A model generated the notes under the pieces. It was not told the origin of the DNA, ran no database searches, and saw nothing but the letters and a program-made list of their open reading frames with translations. Positions 16,322-24,692 of a DNA stretch of 39,353 nt are shown piece by piece. Position 1 is the stretch's first letter. Each line of letters begins with the position of its first letter. The position numbers and the translations under genes are program-made. Origin of the DNA: Thermodesulfobacteriota bacterium (GTDB lineage: Bacteria > Desulfobacterota > Dissulfuribacteria > Dissulfuribacterales > QOAL01); the NCBI GenBank assembly GCA_013154175.1, contig JAADCZ010000161.1:1-39353 (forward strand), given 5' to 3'.

Positions 16322-18577
16322 GTGAATCCAGATCATAAACTCCTTTTATTGGGCTCCAACGTCAGGATTACCAACCTTCCCATTAAAGAAGTCAGCATGA
16401 TAGCAGAGGGTAGCCTGCCAGCCTATGGCTACAACCCAGGGGACTTCATTGAGCTACTTGCTGGTGACATCACTGTGGAAGAGGGGCGTCTCGAGCAGTG
16501 TCTCACATGGCTGTCGCTATTTTTCACACCTTCAGAGCTTGCCCCCAAGATTTCGACCATATCCTATGGCGAGTCCAGGGATGTCTTCCAGATGTTTTAC
16601 AGAAGGGCCGATCTCGTGGAAGATGAGGATCATGGCTGGTTCATGATGCGCCAGATCCTGCCCCCTGGAGGCAGGCCGCAACAACCAGATACAGTCGATC
16701 TTTCAGGGGAAAACCTAAAGAAGGTCCAGGGTAACTCAGGCATCATCATTGTTGATGATGGAGGCAATCCCCCGCGTATCGCCAAGGAGCTTAAAAAGAG
16801 GAATCCAAATGCATGGGTGATGGCCCTTGGGATCACCCCGGCCCACTGGCAGGATTGGGCCGATGCCTTTGGCAACAAGTTCATGCTCTTTTGCAGGCTG
16901 TCTGATCTTGAGACAACCCGCATGGAAATGGACAGTGCTGTTGTGTGGGAGTCCCTGGTAGCCATGTGTATCAGGGCCCTAAAGTCCGATGAGGTTGGGC
17001 TTTGGAGGGCCTCCTCCATGAGGTTCAAGTGCCACATCCTGGTGGAGATGTTTCCAAATGCCCTTCTCTATGTGGGGCCAAGGCGCATGATGTTCAGGCA
17101 CAAAATGGGCAGTCTGCCAGAAAGGGGCTCAAATAGGCAGCGTGGTTCCGTTCCCTGTTTCGATACCCTTGTGACAGCAATGCTTACCCTTGACGGACTG
17201 CGTCTTTCAAGGATTCCAAGCGAAAGAAGTTTCTTCTTTGATTTTTCAAAAAGGGTGCTTATGAACTGGGAGCTCCTGCGTCAAAAGGGGTATGCATTTT
17301 CTGGCGCACTGGAGTTTCCAAACCTGGATTTTTCAGCCAATTACCCACGTGGTGTGCCCTGTTCATTCCTTGAGACCGAGTCTGACCCCTGCTTCTTTGA
17401 ATTGCCTCCCTACAGCCTCGAAATGGAACGGATACTCGAGCAGGTGTCGTGCCAGGCCTGGAACGAGGAGAGGAAACAGGCCATCAGGCAATTTTTCACC
17501 AACGTAGAAAAACGCTCCATCTGTTATATCGACGAAAAGCCAAAGAACCTTGGCTACATTTCTGTGATTCTCCAGGTGCTTAGAAATCTCAAGGAGGAAG
17601 TGAACCGCAAGAACGGTTTCAAGGATTTGAGGATTTTCAGTATTGGTCATCTTCGTACCACTGACCCTGCAGAGATTGCCCCGGTTGTTACCCTAAGGGG
17701 TGTGATGAACAGCTATGTCATGAGGGATGTGTGCAAGCGCCCCCTGTGTATTGGGGTATTTGGGCCGCCAGGGTCTGGAAAATCCTTTGCAGTGGAACAG
17801 GTAGCACGGGTTATTGCTGAAAACTTCGATAACAACCCCTTTGAGTTTTTCGAGTTCAATCTCACCCAGTTTTCAGGGCCTGAAGAGATAAATTCTGCAA
17901 TTGATCTGGTCAGGGCCAGTGTGGCAAAGGGAAGGGTGCCAGTCGCCTTCTGGGACGAATTCGACTGCAAGTATGACAACAATGAATTTGGATACTTGCG
18001 TTATTTCCTGCCATCCATGCAGGACGGGGTTACCTATGTCAACGGTATCCCCAGATACATTGGCAGAAGCGTCTTTGTATTTGCCGGAGGGGTAAAGGAT
18101 TCTTACTCTGCCATGGAGGATTTGCTCAAGACAGACGATCCAGAAGAGTTGAGGCACGTCAAGGCCCTTAAGATACCAGACTTCATGAGTAGGCTACGGG
18201 TTGTGCTGGATATCGATGGCATCGATATTCCTGAGGAACTGCTTAGAGATTCGGCAAGTGGCGTAGAGTTAGAGATGTTGAAGAGGATTCTTCTGAAAAG
18301 GGCTTTCATCATTGCCCACCAAATGGAAAACCACTGGAAAAAGGCAGCCAGAAAGACCTCTGGTTTGCTCCTTAGGCTTCTCATTGCAAAGTACAAGTTT
18401 GGTGCACGAAGCATCGAGGCTGTTATAGAGGCCAGCCAGGCCGCAGACAGGCTCGTCTATGGGCTTCCCGAGCTCATTGCACCGCCCAGTGCCAGGATAC
18501 ACGCTGAATGGCGGGTTGGGCTCGAAAGGCGTATCGACCGGATAAGAAAAGAGTTTGGCATGCGGGGAATCTGGTAA
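16322..18577 (+). CDS. Large AAA-type ATPase with an uncharacterised N-terminal region
   Basis: A 751-residue cytoplasmic protein starting at GTG 16322, supported by AGGAGG 5 bases upstream. Residues 460-600 carry a P-loop ATPase: GVFGPPGSGKS (481-488 core), Walker B VAFWDEFDC (Asp545-Glu546) and a sensor-like segment SVFVFAGG. The N-terminal 400 residues are unusual: AEGSLPAYGYNPGDFIELLAGDI, GIIIVDDGGNPPRIAKEL, NAWVMALGI, then TRMEMDSAVVWESLVAMC and CHILVEMFPNALLYVG. From memory this layout resembles the ribokinase/PfkB-like N-terminal domain of large bacterial ATPases sometimes annotated with RyR domains, but the kinase active-site motif is not evident and I see no RyR domain. It follows the exported repeat protein and precedes a PAP2 gene by 2 bases. 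Function is unknown. Confidence 0.75.
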   Translation: MNPDHKLLLLGSNVRITNLPIKEVSMIAEGSLPAYGYNPGDFIELLAGDITVEEGRLEQCLTWLSLFFTPSELAPKISTISYGESRDVFQMFYRRADLVEDEDHGWFMMRQILPPGGRPQQPDTVDLSGENLKKVQGNSGIIIVDDGGNPPRIAKELKKRNPNAWVMALGITPAHWQDWADAFGNKFMLFCRLSDLETTRMEMDSAVVWESLVAMCIRALKSDEVGLWRASSMRFKCHILVEMFPNALLYVGPRRMMFRHKMGSLPERGSNRQRGSVPCFDTLVTAMLTLDGLRLSRIPSERSFFFDFSKRVLMNWELLRQKGYAFSGALEFPNLDFSANYPRGVPCSFLETESDPCFFELPPYSLEMERILEQVSCQAWNEERKQAIRQFFTNVEKRSICYIDEKPKNLGYISVILQVLRNLKEEVNRKNGFKDLRIFSIGHLRTTDPAEIAPVVTLRGVMNSYVMRDVCKRPLCIGVFGPPGSGKSFAVEQVARVIAENFDNNPFEFFEFNLTQFSGPEEINSAIDLVRASVAKGRVPVAFWDEFDCKYDNNEFGYLRYFLPSMQDGVTYVNGIPRYIGRSVFVFAGGVKDSYSAMEDLLKTDDPEELRHVKALKIPDFMSRLRVVLDIDGIDIPEELLRDSASGVELEMLKRILLKRAFIIAHQMENHWKKAARKTSGLLLRLLIAKYKFGARSIEAVIEASQAADRLVYGLPELIAPPSARIHAEWRVGLERRIDRIRKEFGMRGIW

Positions 18578-18579
18578 AA

Positions 18580-19242
18580 GTGTTCCCATTCATTACTGGT
18601 ATTGCCCCATGCAGCAGGCGTCAATGCCTCTATCTTGCAATGTTGGCCTTTATAGCCCTCTCCATTTTGATTCCAGTGGATTCATTGGTGTTCAAGATGT
18701 TGCTCCCCCTTTCAGACAGCAGTTTAGGCACCCTCTGGGCCCATACGGCCGACCTTCTTGGAAACGGCCTGCTTCTTTACCCTGCCGCCCTTGTGGCACT
18801 GCTGTTTCTGCCTACCCGGGCAAGCCGCAGAAAGGGTTTCAGGGAAGCGGTTGCCCTCTTCGCCCTGGCAGGCCTTGCGGGGCAGGTGTTTAAATTCTTG
18901 ATTGGCAGGCCAAGGCCGGGCATGGGCCTCGAGGCCTGGGATCTCAATGCCTTTTCATTATCCAGCGATTTTCATTCCTTTCCTTCAGGCCATACGGTGA
19001 CTGCATTTTCCGTTGCCTTGGTCCTATGTTACTATTTCCCCAGGTACAGGTCTTGGTGGATTGGATTGGCCCTTTTCATCAGCATTGGAAGGCTTGTTGG
19101 TCAGTCTCACTTCCTTACGGACATTGCAGCAGGCATCCTCATATCTTGTTTTGCAGCTGAACTGGTATTTGTGCACGACATACAAGGATTTCTTCATTCA
19201 GCCTCGTCCAAGGGTGGAGAGCTCAAGGCTGACAATGTCTAA
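18580..19242 (+). CDS. PAP2-family membrane phosphatase
   Basis: An integral membrane lipid-phosphate phosphatase. Motifs: KFLIGRPRPGMG (KxxxxxxRP), SFPSGHTVTAF (PSGH with catalytic His) and GRLVGQSHFLTDIAAG (SRxxxxHxxxD-like, with Gly in place of Ser). About five or six hydrophobic segments are visible. The track start at 18508 lies inside the ATPase gene; GTG at 18580, 2 bases after that stop, gives 220 residues and is preferred, though an overlapping start cannot be excluded. The substrate may be undecaprenyl pyrophosphate, lipid A phosphate or phosphatidylglycerol phosphate. Placement ahead of aminoarabinose-type genes favours a role in lipid A or lipid-carrier dephosphorylation. Confidence 0.88.
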   Translation: MFPFITGIAPCSRRQCLYLAMLAFIALSILIPVDSLVFKMLLPLSDSSLGTLWAHTADLLGNGLLLYPAALVALLFLPTRASRRKGFREAVALFALAGLAGQVFKFLIGRPRPGMGLEAWDLNAFSLSSDFHSFPSGHTVTAFSVALVLCYYFPRYRSWWIGLALFISIGRLVGQSHFLTDIAAGILISCFAAELVFVHDIQGFLHSASSKGGELKADNV

Positions 19243-19274
19243 TCATCAGGGCGAATGAGAGGAGTGAAATAGCT

Positions 19275-20198
19275 GTGTCTGTCGTACTTCTTGGCTACCA
19301 CAACATGGGCTGCAGGGCCTTGAAGGTGCTGAGAGAACTGGGGGTTCAGGTGCCTGCAGTCTTCACCCACCGGGACAGTGCCGGGGAAAACATCTGGTTT
19401 CAGTCCCTGGGGCAAATGGCAAAGGAGCAGGGGATAGCAGTTTACTATCCTGAGGATATAAATCAGGATAAATGGGTAAGGCTCATCGAGGAGCTTGCGC
19501 CAGAGTTGATTTTATCCTGCTATTTCAGGCAGATGGTAAAGGAGAGGATTCTTTCCATCCCTCCAAAGGGGGCTGTGAACCTCCACGGTTCACTCTTGCC
19601 GAAATATCGGGGAAGATGCCCGGTAAATTGGCAACTGGTTCATGGAGAGACCATGAGTGGAGTAACCCTTCATTACATGGTTAAAAAGGCTGATGCAGGC
19701 GACATAATAGCCCAGGAAAGGGTGGAGATAGCCCCGCGGGATACTGCCCAGAGTCTTTTTTCCAAACTCGAGGATGCAGCAGAGAGGGTGCTTAGGCAGT
19801 ACATTCCAAAACTTTTGGATGGGACCGCCCCGCGAATTCCCCAGGACCATTCCAAGGCCACCTACTTTGGAGGAAGAAGGCCTGAGGATGGCAAGATAGA
19901 CTGGAGCCAGGATGCACAATCCATTTACAACCTCATAAGGGCGGTGACGTGGCCGTACCCAGGTGCCTTTTGTGAGCTTGAAGGCCGAAAGCTCTTTATC
20001 TGGGATGCAGAGCCTTTAAAAGAGGCAGATACCGGTCTTCCCACTGGTACGGTGGTTGTCAGAGACGACGAGCCAATGGTGCAGACAGGAAAGGGATTGC
20101 TAAAGATCCTTGTAGCCTCCTTTGAGGGTAAGCCTCCTGAAGGCCAGGAGGAAAGGATACCATCAGAGCTTTTCCAGCAAGGGGTGCATCTTCGCTAA
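19275..20198 (+). CDS. ArnA-type N10-formyltetrahydrofolate-dependent sugar formyltransferase
   Basis: A 307-residue stand-alone homologue of the N-terminal half of ArnA. Signature residues are present: AVNLHGSLLPKYRGRCPVNW (Asn and His of the catalytic triad and the SLLPKYRG loop) and YMVKKADAGDII (catalytic Asp). In ArnA this half formylates UDP-4-amino-4-deoxy-L-arabinose. The C-terminal 100 residues (KIDWSQDAQSIYNLIRAVTWPYPGAF) match the usual formyltransferase C-terminal domain. It starts at GTG 19275 with GAGGAG about 11 bases before. The next gene encodes the ArnA C-terminal activity, so the bifunctional enzyme is split here. Formylation of another UDP-amino sugar is possible. Confidence 0.88.
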   Translation: MSVVLLGYHNMGCRALKVLRELGVQVPAVFTHRDSAGENIWFQSLGQMAKEQGIAVYYPEDINQDKWVRLIEELAPELILSCYFRQMVKERILSIPPKGAVNLHGSLLPKYRGRCPVNWQLVHGETMSGVTLHYMVKKADAGDIIAQERVEIAPRDTAQSLFSKLEDAAERVLRQYIPKLLDGTAPRIPQDHSKATYFGGRRPEDGKIDWSQDAQSIYNLIRAVTWPYPGAFCELEGRKLFIWDAEPLKEADTGLPTGTVVVRDDEPMVQTGKGLLKILVASFEGKPPEGQEERIPSELFQQGVHLR

Positions 20199-20239
20199 CA
20201 CTCATCACGTAGTCAAAGGGGTGCAGGAGAGTAGGATTG

Positions 20240-21295
20240 ATGAAGATACTGATTCTTGGAGTCAACGGTTTTATTGGCAGTCACTTTGTTAGAAGGGCCA
20301 CTGAGGAGACAGACTGGGAGATATATGGCATGGACCTGGCCTGCGACCGGCTCGGTGACAGGGTGGATCATCCAAATGTCAATTTCATCGAAGGGGATAT
20401 TTCAATCAATAAGGAGTGGATAGAGTACCATGTCAAAAAGTGTGACCTGTGTCTACCCCTCGTGGCGATTGCAACGCCTGCCAGCTACGTCAAGGACCCT
20501 TTGGCAGTGTTTGAGCTGGATTTTGAGCAAAACCTGCGAATTGTCAGGCAATGTGCCAAGTATGGCACCAGGGTGATATTTCCCTCCACCAGCGAGGTCT
20601 ATGGCATGTGTCCAGACGAGCGCTTCAATGAAGATACGAGCAACCTCGTCTATGGCCCAATACACAAGCAGCGGTGGATTTATGCCTGCGCCAAGCAGAT
20701 GATGGACAGGGTGATCTGGGCAATGGGCAAACACAAGGGTCTTCAGTTTACTCTAATCCGCCCATTCAACTGGATAGGTGCTGGCCTCGATAGCCTTGCG
20801 ACCCCAAAGGAGGGAAGCTCCAGGGTTGTGACCCAGTTTCTAGGTCACATACTTCGGGGTGAGCCAATAACCCTGGTGGACGGAGGCACCCAGAGGCGCT
20901 GTTTCACATACGTTGACGATGGTCTGGATTGTCTCTTCAAAATTATAGAGAACAAGGATGGTTGCTGTGATGGCAGGATATTCAACATAGGAAACCCTGA
21001 AAACGACTATTCCATCAGGGACCTGGCTGAAACCATGATAGAGGTCGTCAGGGAGTTTCCACAGCTTGCACACCTTGCAGACAAGGTGAGGTTCAAGAGC
21101 GTATCCTCCAGGGAATATTATGGGCCAGACTATCAGGATGTGGGTTACAGGGTCCCTGATATCACAAATGCCAAGAAAATATTGGGTTGGGAGCCCAGGA
21201 TTGGCCTTAAGGAGGCCCTTAGAAGGACGATTGCCTTCTATGTAGACTCAGGGGACATAGCCATAGACCAGCTTGGGCGCCCTGGAGACATCTGA
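20240..21295 (+). CDS. ArnA C-terminal-type UDP-glucuronate decarboxylase (SDR family)
   Basis: A 351-residue extended short-chain dehydrogenase. ILGVNGFIGSHFVRR is the NAD-binding Gly motif at the N-terminus; FPSTSEVYGMC and YACAKQMMDRVIW give the Ser/Thr and YxxxK catalytic residues; LIRPFNWIGAGLDSL, GGTQRRCFTYVDDGLDCL and IFNIGNPENDYSIRDLAE are characteristic of the ArnA decarboxylase domain. The expected reaction is oxidative decarboxylation of UDP-glucuronate to the UDP-4-keto-pentose, the first committed step to L-Ara4N. The ATG at 20240 is preferred over the TTG at 20237. It lies between the formyltransferase and ArnT-like genes, forming a compact operon. Confidence 0.9.
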   Translation: MKILILGVNGFIGSHFVRRATEETDWEIYGMDLACDRLGDRVDHPNVNFIEGDISINKEWIEYHVKKCDLCLPLVAIATPASYVKDPLAVFELDFEQNLRIVRQCAKYGTRVIFPSTSEVYGMCPDERFNEDTSNLVYGPIHKQRWIYACAKQMMDRVIWAMGKHKGLQFTLIRPFNWIGAGLDSLATPKEGSSRVVTQFLGHILRGEPITLVDGGTQRRCFTYVDDGLDCLFKIIENKDGCCDGRIFNIGNPENDYSIRDLAETMIEVVREFPQLAHLADKVRFKSVSSREYYGPDYQDVGYRVPDITNAKKILGWEPRIGLKEALRRTIAFYVDSGDIAIDQLGRPGDI

Positions 21296-21307
21296 CAAGA
21301 TACCTCG

Positions 21308-22984
21308 ATGAAGTTTACAGCGAGCCCCTTGCTAGAAGGCGTCCGCAACTGGCGGTCGCCTTTAGTTTTTGTGGTTTCATGCTCAGTGGCCTTCTTCTTG
21401 GTCGCTGCCCTGGTGCTCTCTTTGCGGGATCCCTACGGGATGGAGGCAAGGGCAGGGCTTTTTGTAAGGGCGATACTAAATGGCCACGGCCTGGTATGCC
21501 CCATCCTTTATGAAAGGCCCTATCCAGACTATCCGCCCCTTTTCTTTTTGCTCGAAGCCCTTTTCTGCTCTCTAAACTCAGATGTAACTGCCCTGTGCTT
21601 GGCACTTCCAAGCCTCATGAGCGCAAGCCTTCTCATCCTGCTCGTTTTTAAGAGCGCAAAAAGATACCTGGGGGAGAAGGAGGCCCTTGTTGCCTCTGCA
21701 ATACTCTTTGCAACCCCCTTCTTTTGGTTTAGTGCCCAGAGGGCCACAGTGGACATGCTTCTTGGGCTTCTGGTCTATTGCGCAAACATCTCCTTTTTTG
21801 CAGGCCTTTGTGATACTGAGGGCGGGCGTGTGAGGCCAGGGATGGTTGCCCTTGGGCTCGCCTTTATGGCCGGGGCCTATTGGGTCAAGGGGCCCATTGG
21901 CATTGCCCTGTCTACTGCTTCCTGTGCCATTTTTCTGACTGTCAGAAGGAGGTGGCGGAAGCTGGCAGTATTCCTGCTCGTGGTGATGTTGGCAAGTTCA
22001 GGGCTGATCTTCTTTCATTACCAGTTGCTTCTAGGCCAAGGCGGCAACACCCTTGCCATGAAGGTCCTCGATGCCCAGTTCCTTGGAAGGTTTGGAGGAC
22101 GGCCCAACAAGCCCTTCTATTATTACTTTGTCTTTTTGACCTTGACCTTTTCCCCCTTTCTCCTTGGAATGCTAGCCTTTTTCTTGAAAAGAGGCAGAAG
22201 GAATCTGGTGAAATGGAAGGAGTGTCTTGGGGGAAAGGGCGATTTTCGCCTCTTTGTAACTATCTTTTTTGCTACATGCGTACTTCCATTTCTTTTTGCC
22301 TCATCGAGGCATGGCCGTTATCTCCTTCCAGCCTTTGCTCCCCTTGCCGTGGTGCTTTCATGCCCCATTACAAAAATCTTGGAAGCTCTCGAGTCTGCTT
22401 TTTGGGCCAGGGCCATACGGGTGGTTCGAGGGCTCTACCTGATGGGGCTCGTGTCTGTATCGACCCTCTGGTTTTTTGACCCCCTGGAGTCGAGGGTTCC
22501 AATCTGGGCCATAGGGCTCTGGTTCACCTGTGCCCTGGGCCTTTTCATAGCCAGTCAAAGAGTGAGGGTGAAGGAAGGATTCACCTTTTTTGTTTCGCTC
22601 TGTGTCACCCTCTTTGTCCTCACCACAGGACTCACCCTGGTGACTGAGCCAGGTTTGTCGCGCAGGGAGTCTGGCAGGCAATTCGTGGCTGCCACTGAAG
22701 GTTCTGTAAAGGTTTCTAAGGGGGTGTATCTGATAGGCCTCAAGTGGGACGGAGATGGGCTTAAGTATTCATTGTTCAGCAGATACTATCCGCAGGGGAT
22801 TCATCTCATTCGCAGGTTACAAGATCTGGAGTCCGCCCCTTGGGGCAGTATTGTCGTCCTTTATGAACGTGACCTTGAAGGCTTTATTAAAAGATTTAAT
22901 GTTTCAAATTATTCAGTCATTTCAAGGGGTTTGATTCACGCAAAAGGCGTTGTCTCCATATTTCTTCCTCCAAGAGCGTCATAA
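21308..22984 (+). CDS. ArnT-like glycosyltransferase (GT-C, PMT/GT83 type)
   Basis: A 558-residue polytopic membrane protein with around 11-12 hydrophobic segments. Near the N-terminus LRDPYGMEARA takes the place of the DPDEGRYAE-type catalytic loop of ArnT, and YPDYPPLFFLLEALF matches the following KPPL..W element; GAYWVKGPIGI also fits. These enzymes move a sugar from undecaprenyl phosphate to an acceptor on the periplasmic face, L-Ara4N onto lipid A phosphates for ArnT. The catalytic Asp-Pro is present, while the exact acidic residues differ, so substrate may differ. It ends the run, followed by a 164-base gap with the flagellar promoter. No arnB, arnC or arnD is in the window. Confidence 0.82.
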   Translation: MKFTASPLLEGVRNWRSPLVFVVSCSVAFFLVAALVLSLRDPYGMEARAGLFVRAILNGHGLVCPILYERPYPDYPPLFFLLEALFCSLNSDVTALCLALPSLMSASLLILLVFKSAKRYLGEKEALVASAILFATPFFWFSAQRATVDMLLGLLVYCANISFFAGLCDTEGGRVRPGMVALGLAFMAGAYWVKGPIGIALSTASCAIFLTVRRRWRKLAVFLLVVMLASSGLIFFHYQLLLGQGGNTLAMKVLDAQFLGRFGGRPNKPFYYYFVFLTLTFSPFLLGMLAFFLKRGRRNLVKWKECLGGKGDFRLFVTIFFATCVLPFLFASSRHGRYLLPAFAPLAVVLSCPITKILEALESAFWARAIRVVRGLYLMGLVSVSTLWFFDPLESRVPIWAIGLWFTCALGLFIASQRVRVKEGFTFFVSLCVTLFVLTTGLTLVTEPGLSRRESGRQFVAATEGSVKVSKGVYLIGLKWDGDGLKYSLFSRYYPQGIHLIRRLQDLESAPWGSIVVLYERDLEGFIKRFNVSNYSVISRGLIHAKGVVSIFLPPRAS

Positions 22985-23083
22985 AGCTGACGCATCCTAA
23001 AGGGGCCTTTGGGCTAGTGATTTTCTTCATGTGGCCTTTTCCCATGATTTAATTGTCATTTCAGAGGGTTAGTTTTTGTGAGG

Positions 23084-23111
23084 CTAGTTGGCACAGTGGT
23101 TGCTCAACTAG
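23084..23111. repeat. Perfect inverted repeat enclosing the sigma-54 promoter
   Basis: CTAGTTG (23084-23090) and CAACTAG (23105-23111) are perfect inverted arms separated by 14 bases. The left arm ends inside the -24 element and the right arm begins directly after the -12 element. It could be an operator or chance dyad; an RNA hairpin role is unlikely because most of it lies upstream of the predicted start. Confidence 0.6.
23088..23104 (+). promoter_or_regulatory. Sigma-54 (RpoN) promoter of the fliL flagellar operon
   Basis: TTGGCACAGTGGTTGCT matches the -24/-12 consensus TTGGCAC-N5-TTGCW with no mismatch in the core, and the invariant GG (23090-23091) and GC (23102-23103) are 10 bases apart. 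It is the only such site found in an intergenic region and lies about 45 bases before the fliL ATG. Initiation is expected near 23115. Activation would require an NtrC-type enhancer-binding protein. Confidence 0.87.
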
Positions 23112-23148
23112 TTCCTGACAAATTTATGACAAAATCTGGAGCACTCTA

Positions 23149-23682
23149 ATGGCAAAGGAAGAAAAAAAGGAAAAGGCAGAGGCAGAGGCAAAGGAAGCGA
23201 AAGAGAAGAAAGGTGGCTCCAAGCTCCTAATCATCATCATAGCCCTTTTGGTACTCATCATTATCGGGGGTGCCGGGGCCTTCTTCCTTCTATTCTCAGC
23301 ACCTAGTGACGAGGAAATAGCAAAAGAGATAAAGCAGGATGAAAGCCCCCAGGAGATAGTGGCCCCCACGCCAGAGAGCATCGGTGTGGTGGTGGATCTA
23401 AAGCCCTTCCTCGTGAACCTTGCTGATCCCAAGGCGAGGCACTTTCTAAAGGCCACCCTCTCCTTGGAGGTAAAGGACGATGAGGCAAAGGGGCTCGTGG
23501 AGCAGTTCTTGCCCAAGATTCGTAATGACATATTGCTGCTCCTTAGTAGCAAGACCCTCGAGGATGTCATCACCATCGAGGGCAAGGTGCGGCTCAAGGA
23601 TGAAATCATGTCCAGGGTGAGCAGGATAATTGGCCCTGGGCAACTCAAGGATGTCTATTTTAGCCAGTTTGTCGTGCAGTAG
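23149..23682 (+). CDS. fliL: FliL, flagellar basal body-associated protein
   Basis: FliL surrounds the stator around the rotor and supports torque and stator function. The 177-residue protein has a lysine/glutamate-rich cytoplasmic head (KEEKKEKAEAEAKEAKEKK), one membrane helix at about 25-48 and a periplasmic domain with VVVDLKPFLVNLADPKARHFLKATLSLEV and the C-terminal VYFSQFVVQ, the family hallmark. GGAG precedes the ATG. It is the first gene after the sigma-54 promoter, and fliM starts 11 bases after its stop. Confidence 0.95.
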   Translation: MAKEEKKEKAEAEAKEAKEKKGGSKLLIIIIALLVLIIIGGAGAFFLLFSAPSDEEIAKEIKQDESPQEIVAPTPESIGVVVDLKPFLVNLADPKARHFLKATLSLEVKDDEAKGLVEQFLPKIRNDILLLLSSKTLEDVITIEGKVRLKDEIMSRVSRIIGPGQLKDVYFSQFVVQ

Positions 23683-23693
23683 GAGGCGAGGGT

Positions 23694-24677
23694 ATGTCCC
23701 AGGTTCTTAGCCAGGATGAAATAGATGCACTGCTTGGCGGCTTGGATGAGGCGGTAGAGTCCGACTCCGAGGATCAAGGGGCATCATCTGACCAGGATGA
23801 TGAGATTATCCCTTATGATTTTGCCAATGCCACCGCCATGTCCAGGGTCAAGTTTCCTGGCTTTGCGGTCATAAATGATCACTTCAACAGGGGCCTTAGA
23901 AGCACGCTTTCTTCCATATTGCGTGTCATGGTGGACAGCTCCGCCGTGCCCATTGAGATAATGCTCTTTAAGGATTTTCTCAAGAAGGTGCCTGTGCCAA
24001 GCAGTCTTCACATTTTGAAGATGGAACCCCTGAGGGGGCATGCCATGTTGGTCATGGATTCCCAGCTGGTTTTCTGCATTGTGGAGATTTTCCTTGGCTC
24101 CACGACCATAGGCCAGAGCAGAATAGAGGGTAGGGAATTCACCTCCATAGAACAAAGACTCATAAAAAGGATAGTCAACTCCATCCTGAAGGACTGGATG
24201 AGGGCGTGGGCATCTGTGCATCCCGTCAAGATCAAATATGTCCGGAGCGAGATCAATCCACAATTTGCCAAGATCATTCAGGATGAGGATGCAGTGATAG
24301 TGTGCAAGTTCCAGCTGGACATAGAGGAGATGAGCGGAATCATTTATGTGTGCCTGCCTGTGAGCCTCATCCAACCAATAAAGAGCAAACTCCAGAAGTC
24401 CTTTCAGGTGGATGAGGCAGAGGACCCTGCGTGGAGAAAGGCCCTTCTCAAGAATCTCCTGGAGGTTCCCGTTGAGCTCGAGGTTCCCCTTGGTACTGCC
24501 GAGCTTACAGGCTCGGACATATTGGACCTAGAGGTAGGGGACATAATCCAGCTGGATACCAGGGTGGATGACCTGCTTACTGCCCTCATCAAGGAACAAC
24601 CCAAGTTTAAGGGATTGCCAGGCATATACAGGGGCCAAAAGGCCTTGAAGATAGAAGAAGTACTTATAGACGAATAA
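23694..24677 (+). CDS. fliM: FliM, flagellar motor switch protein
   Basis: FliM is the C-ring switch protein that binds phosphorylated CheY and contacts FliG. The N-terminus SQVLSQDEIDALLGG is the classic CheY-P-binding motif, followed by an acidic linker and YDFANATAMSRVKFPGFAVINDHFNRGLRSTLS at the start of the middle CheC-like domain. A C-terminal SpoA domain (about 250-320; VPVELEVPLGTAELTGSDILDLEVGDIIQLD) pairs with FliN. The length of 327 residues is normal. It sits in the standard fliL-fliM-fliN order. Confidence 0.96.
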   Translation: MSQVLSQDEIDALLGGLDEAVESDSEDQGASSDQDDEIIPYDFANATAMSRVKFPGFAVINDHFNRGLRSTLSSILRVMVDSSAVPIEIMLFKDFLKKVPVPSSLHILKMEPLRGHAMLVMDSQLVFCIVEIFLGSTTIGQSRIEGREFTSIEQRLIKRIVNSILKDWMRAWASVHPVKIKYVRSEINPQFAKIIQDEDAVIVCKFQLDIEEMSGIIYVCLPVSLIQPIKSKLQKSFQVDEAEDPAWRKALLKNLLEVPVELEVPLGTAELTGSDILDLEVGDIIQLDTRVDDLLTALIKEQPKFKGLPGIYRGQKALKIEEVLIDE

Positions 24678-24692
24678 CAGCAGAGGCTAATT

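Noticed and set aside
22995-23012. AAAGG-GG-CCTTT dyad after the ArnT-like gene as a terminator
   Set aside because: The two-base loop is too small and no T-tract follows.
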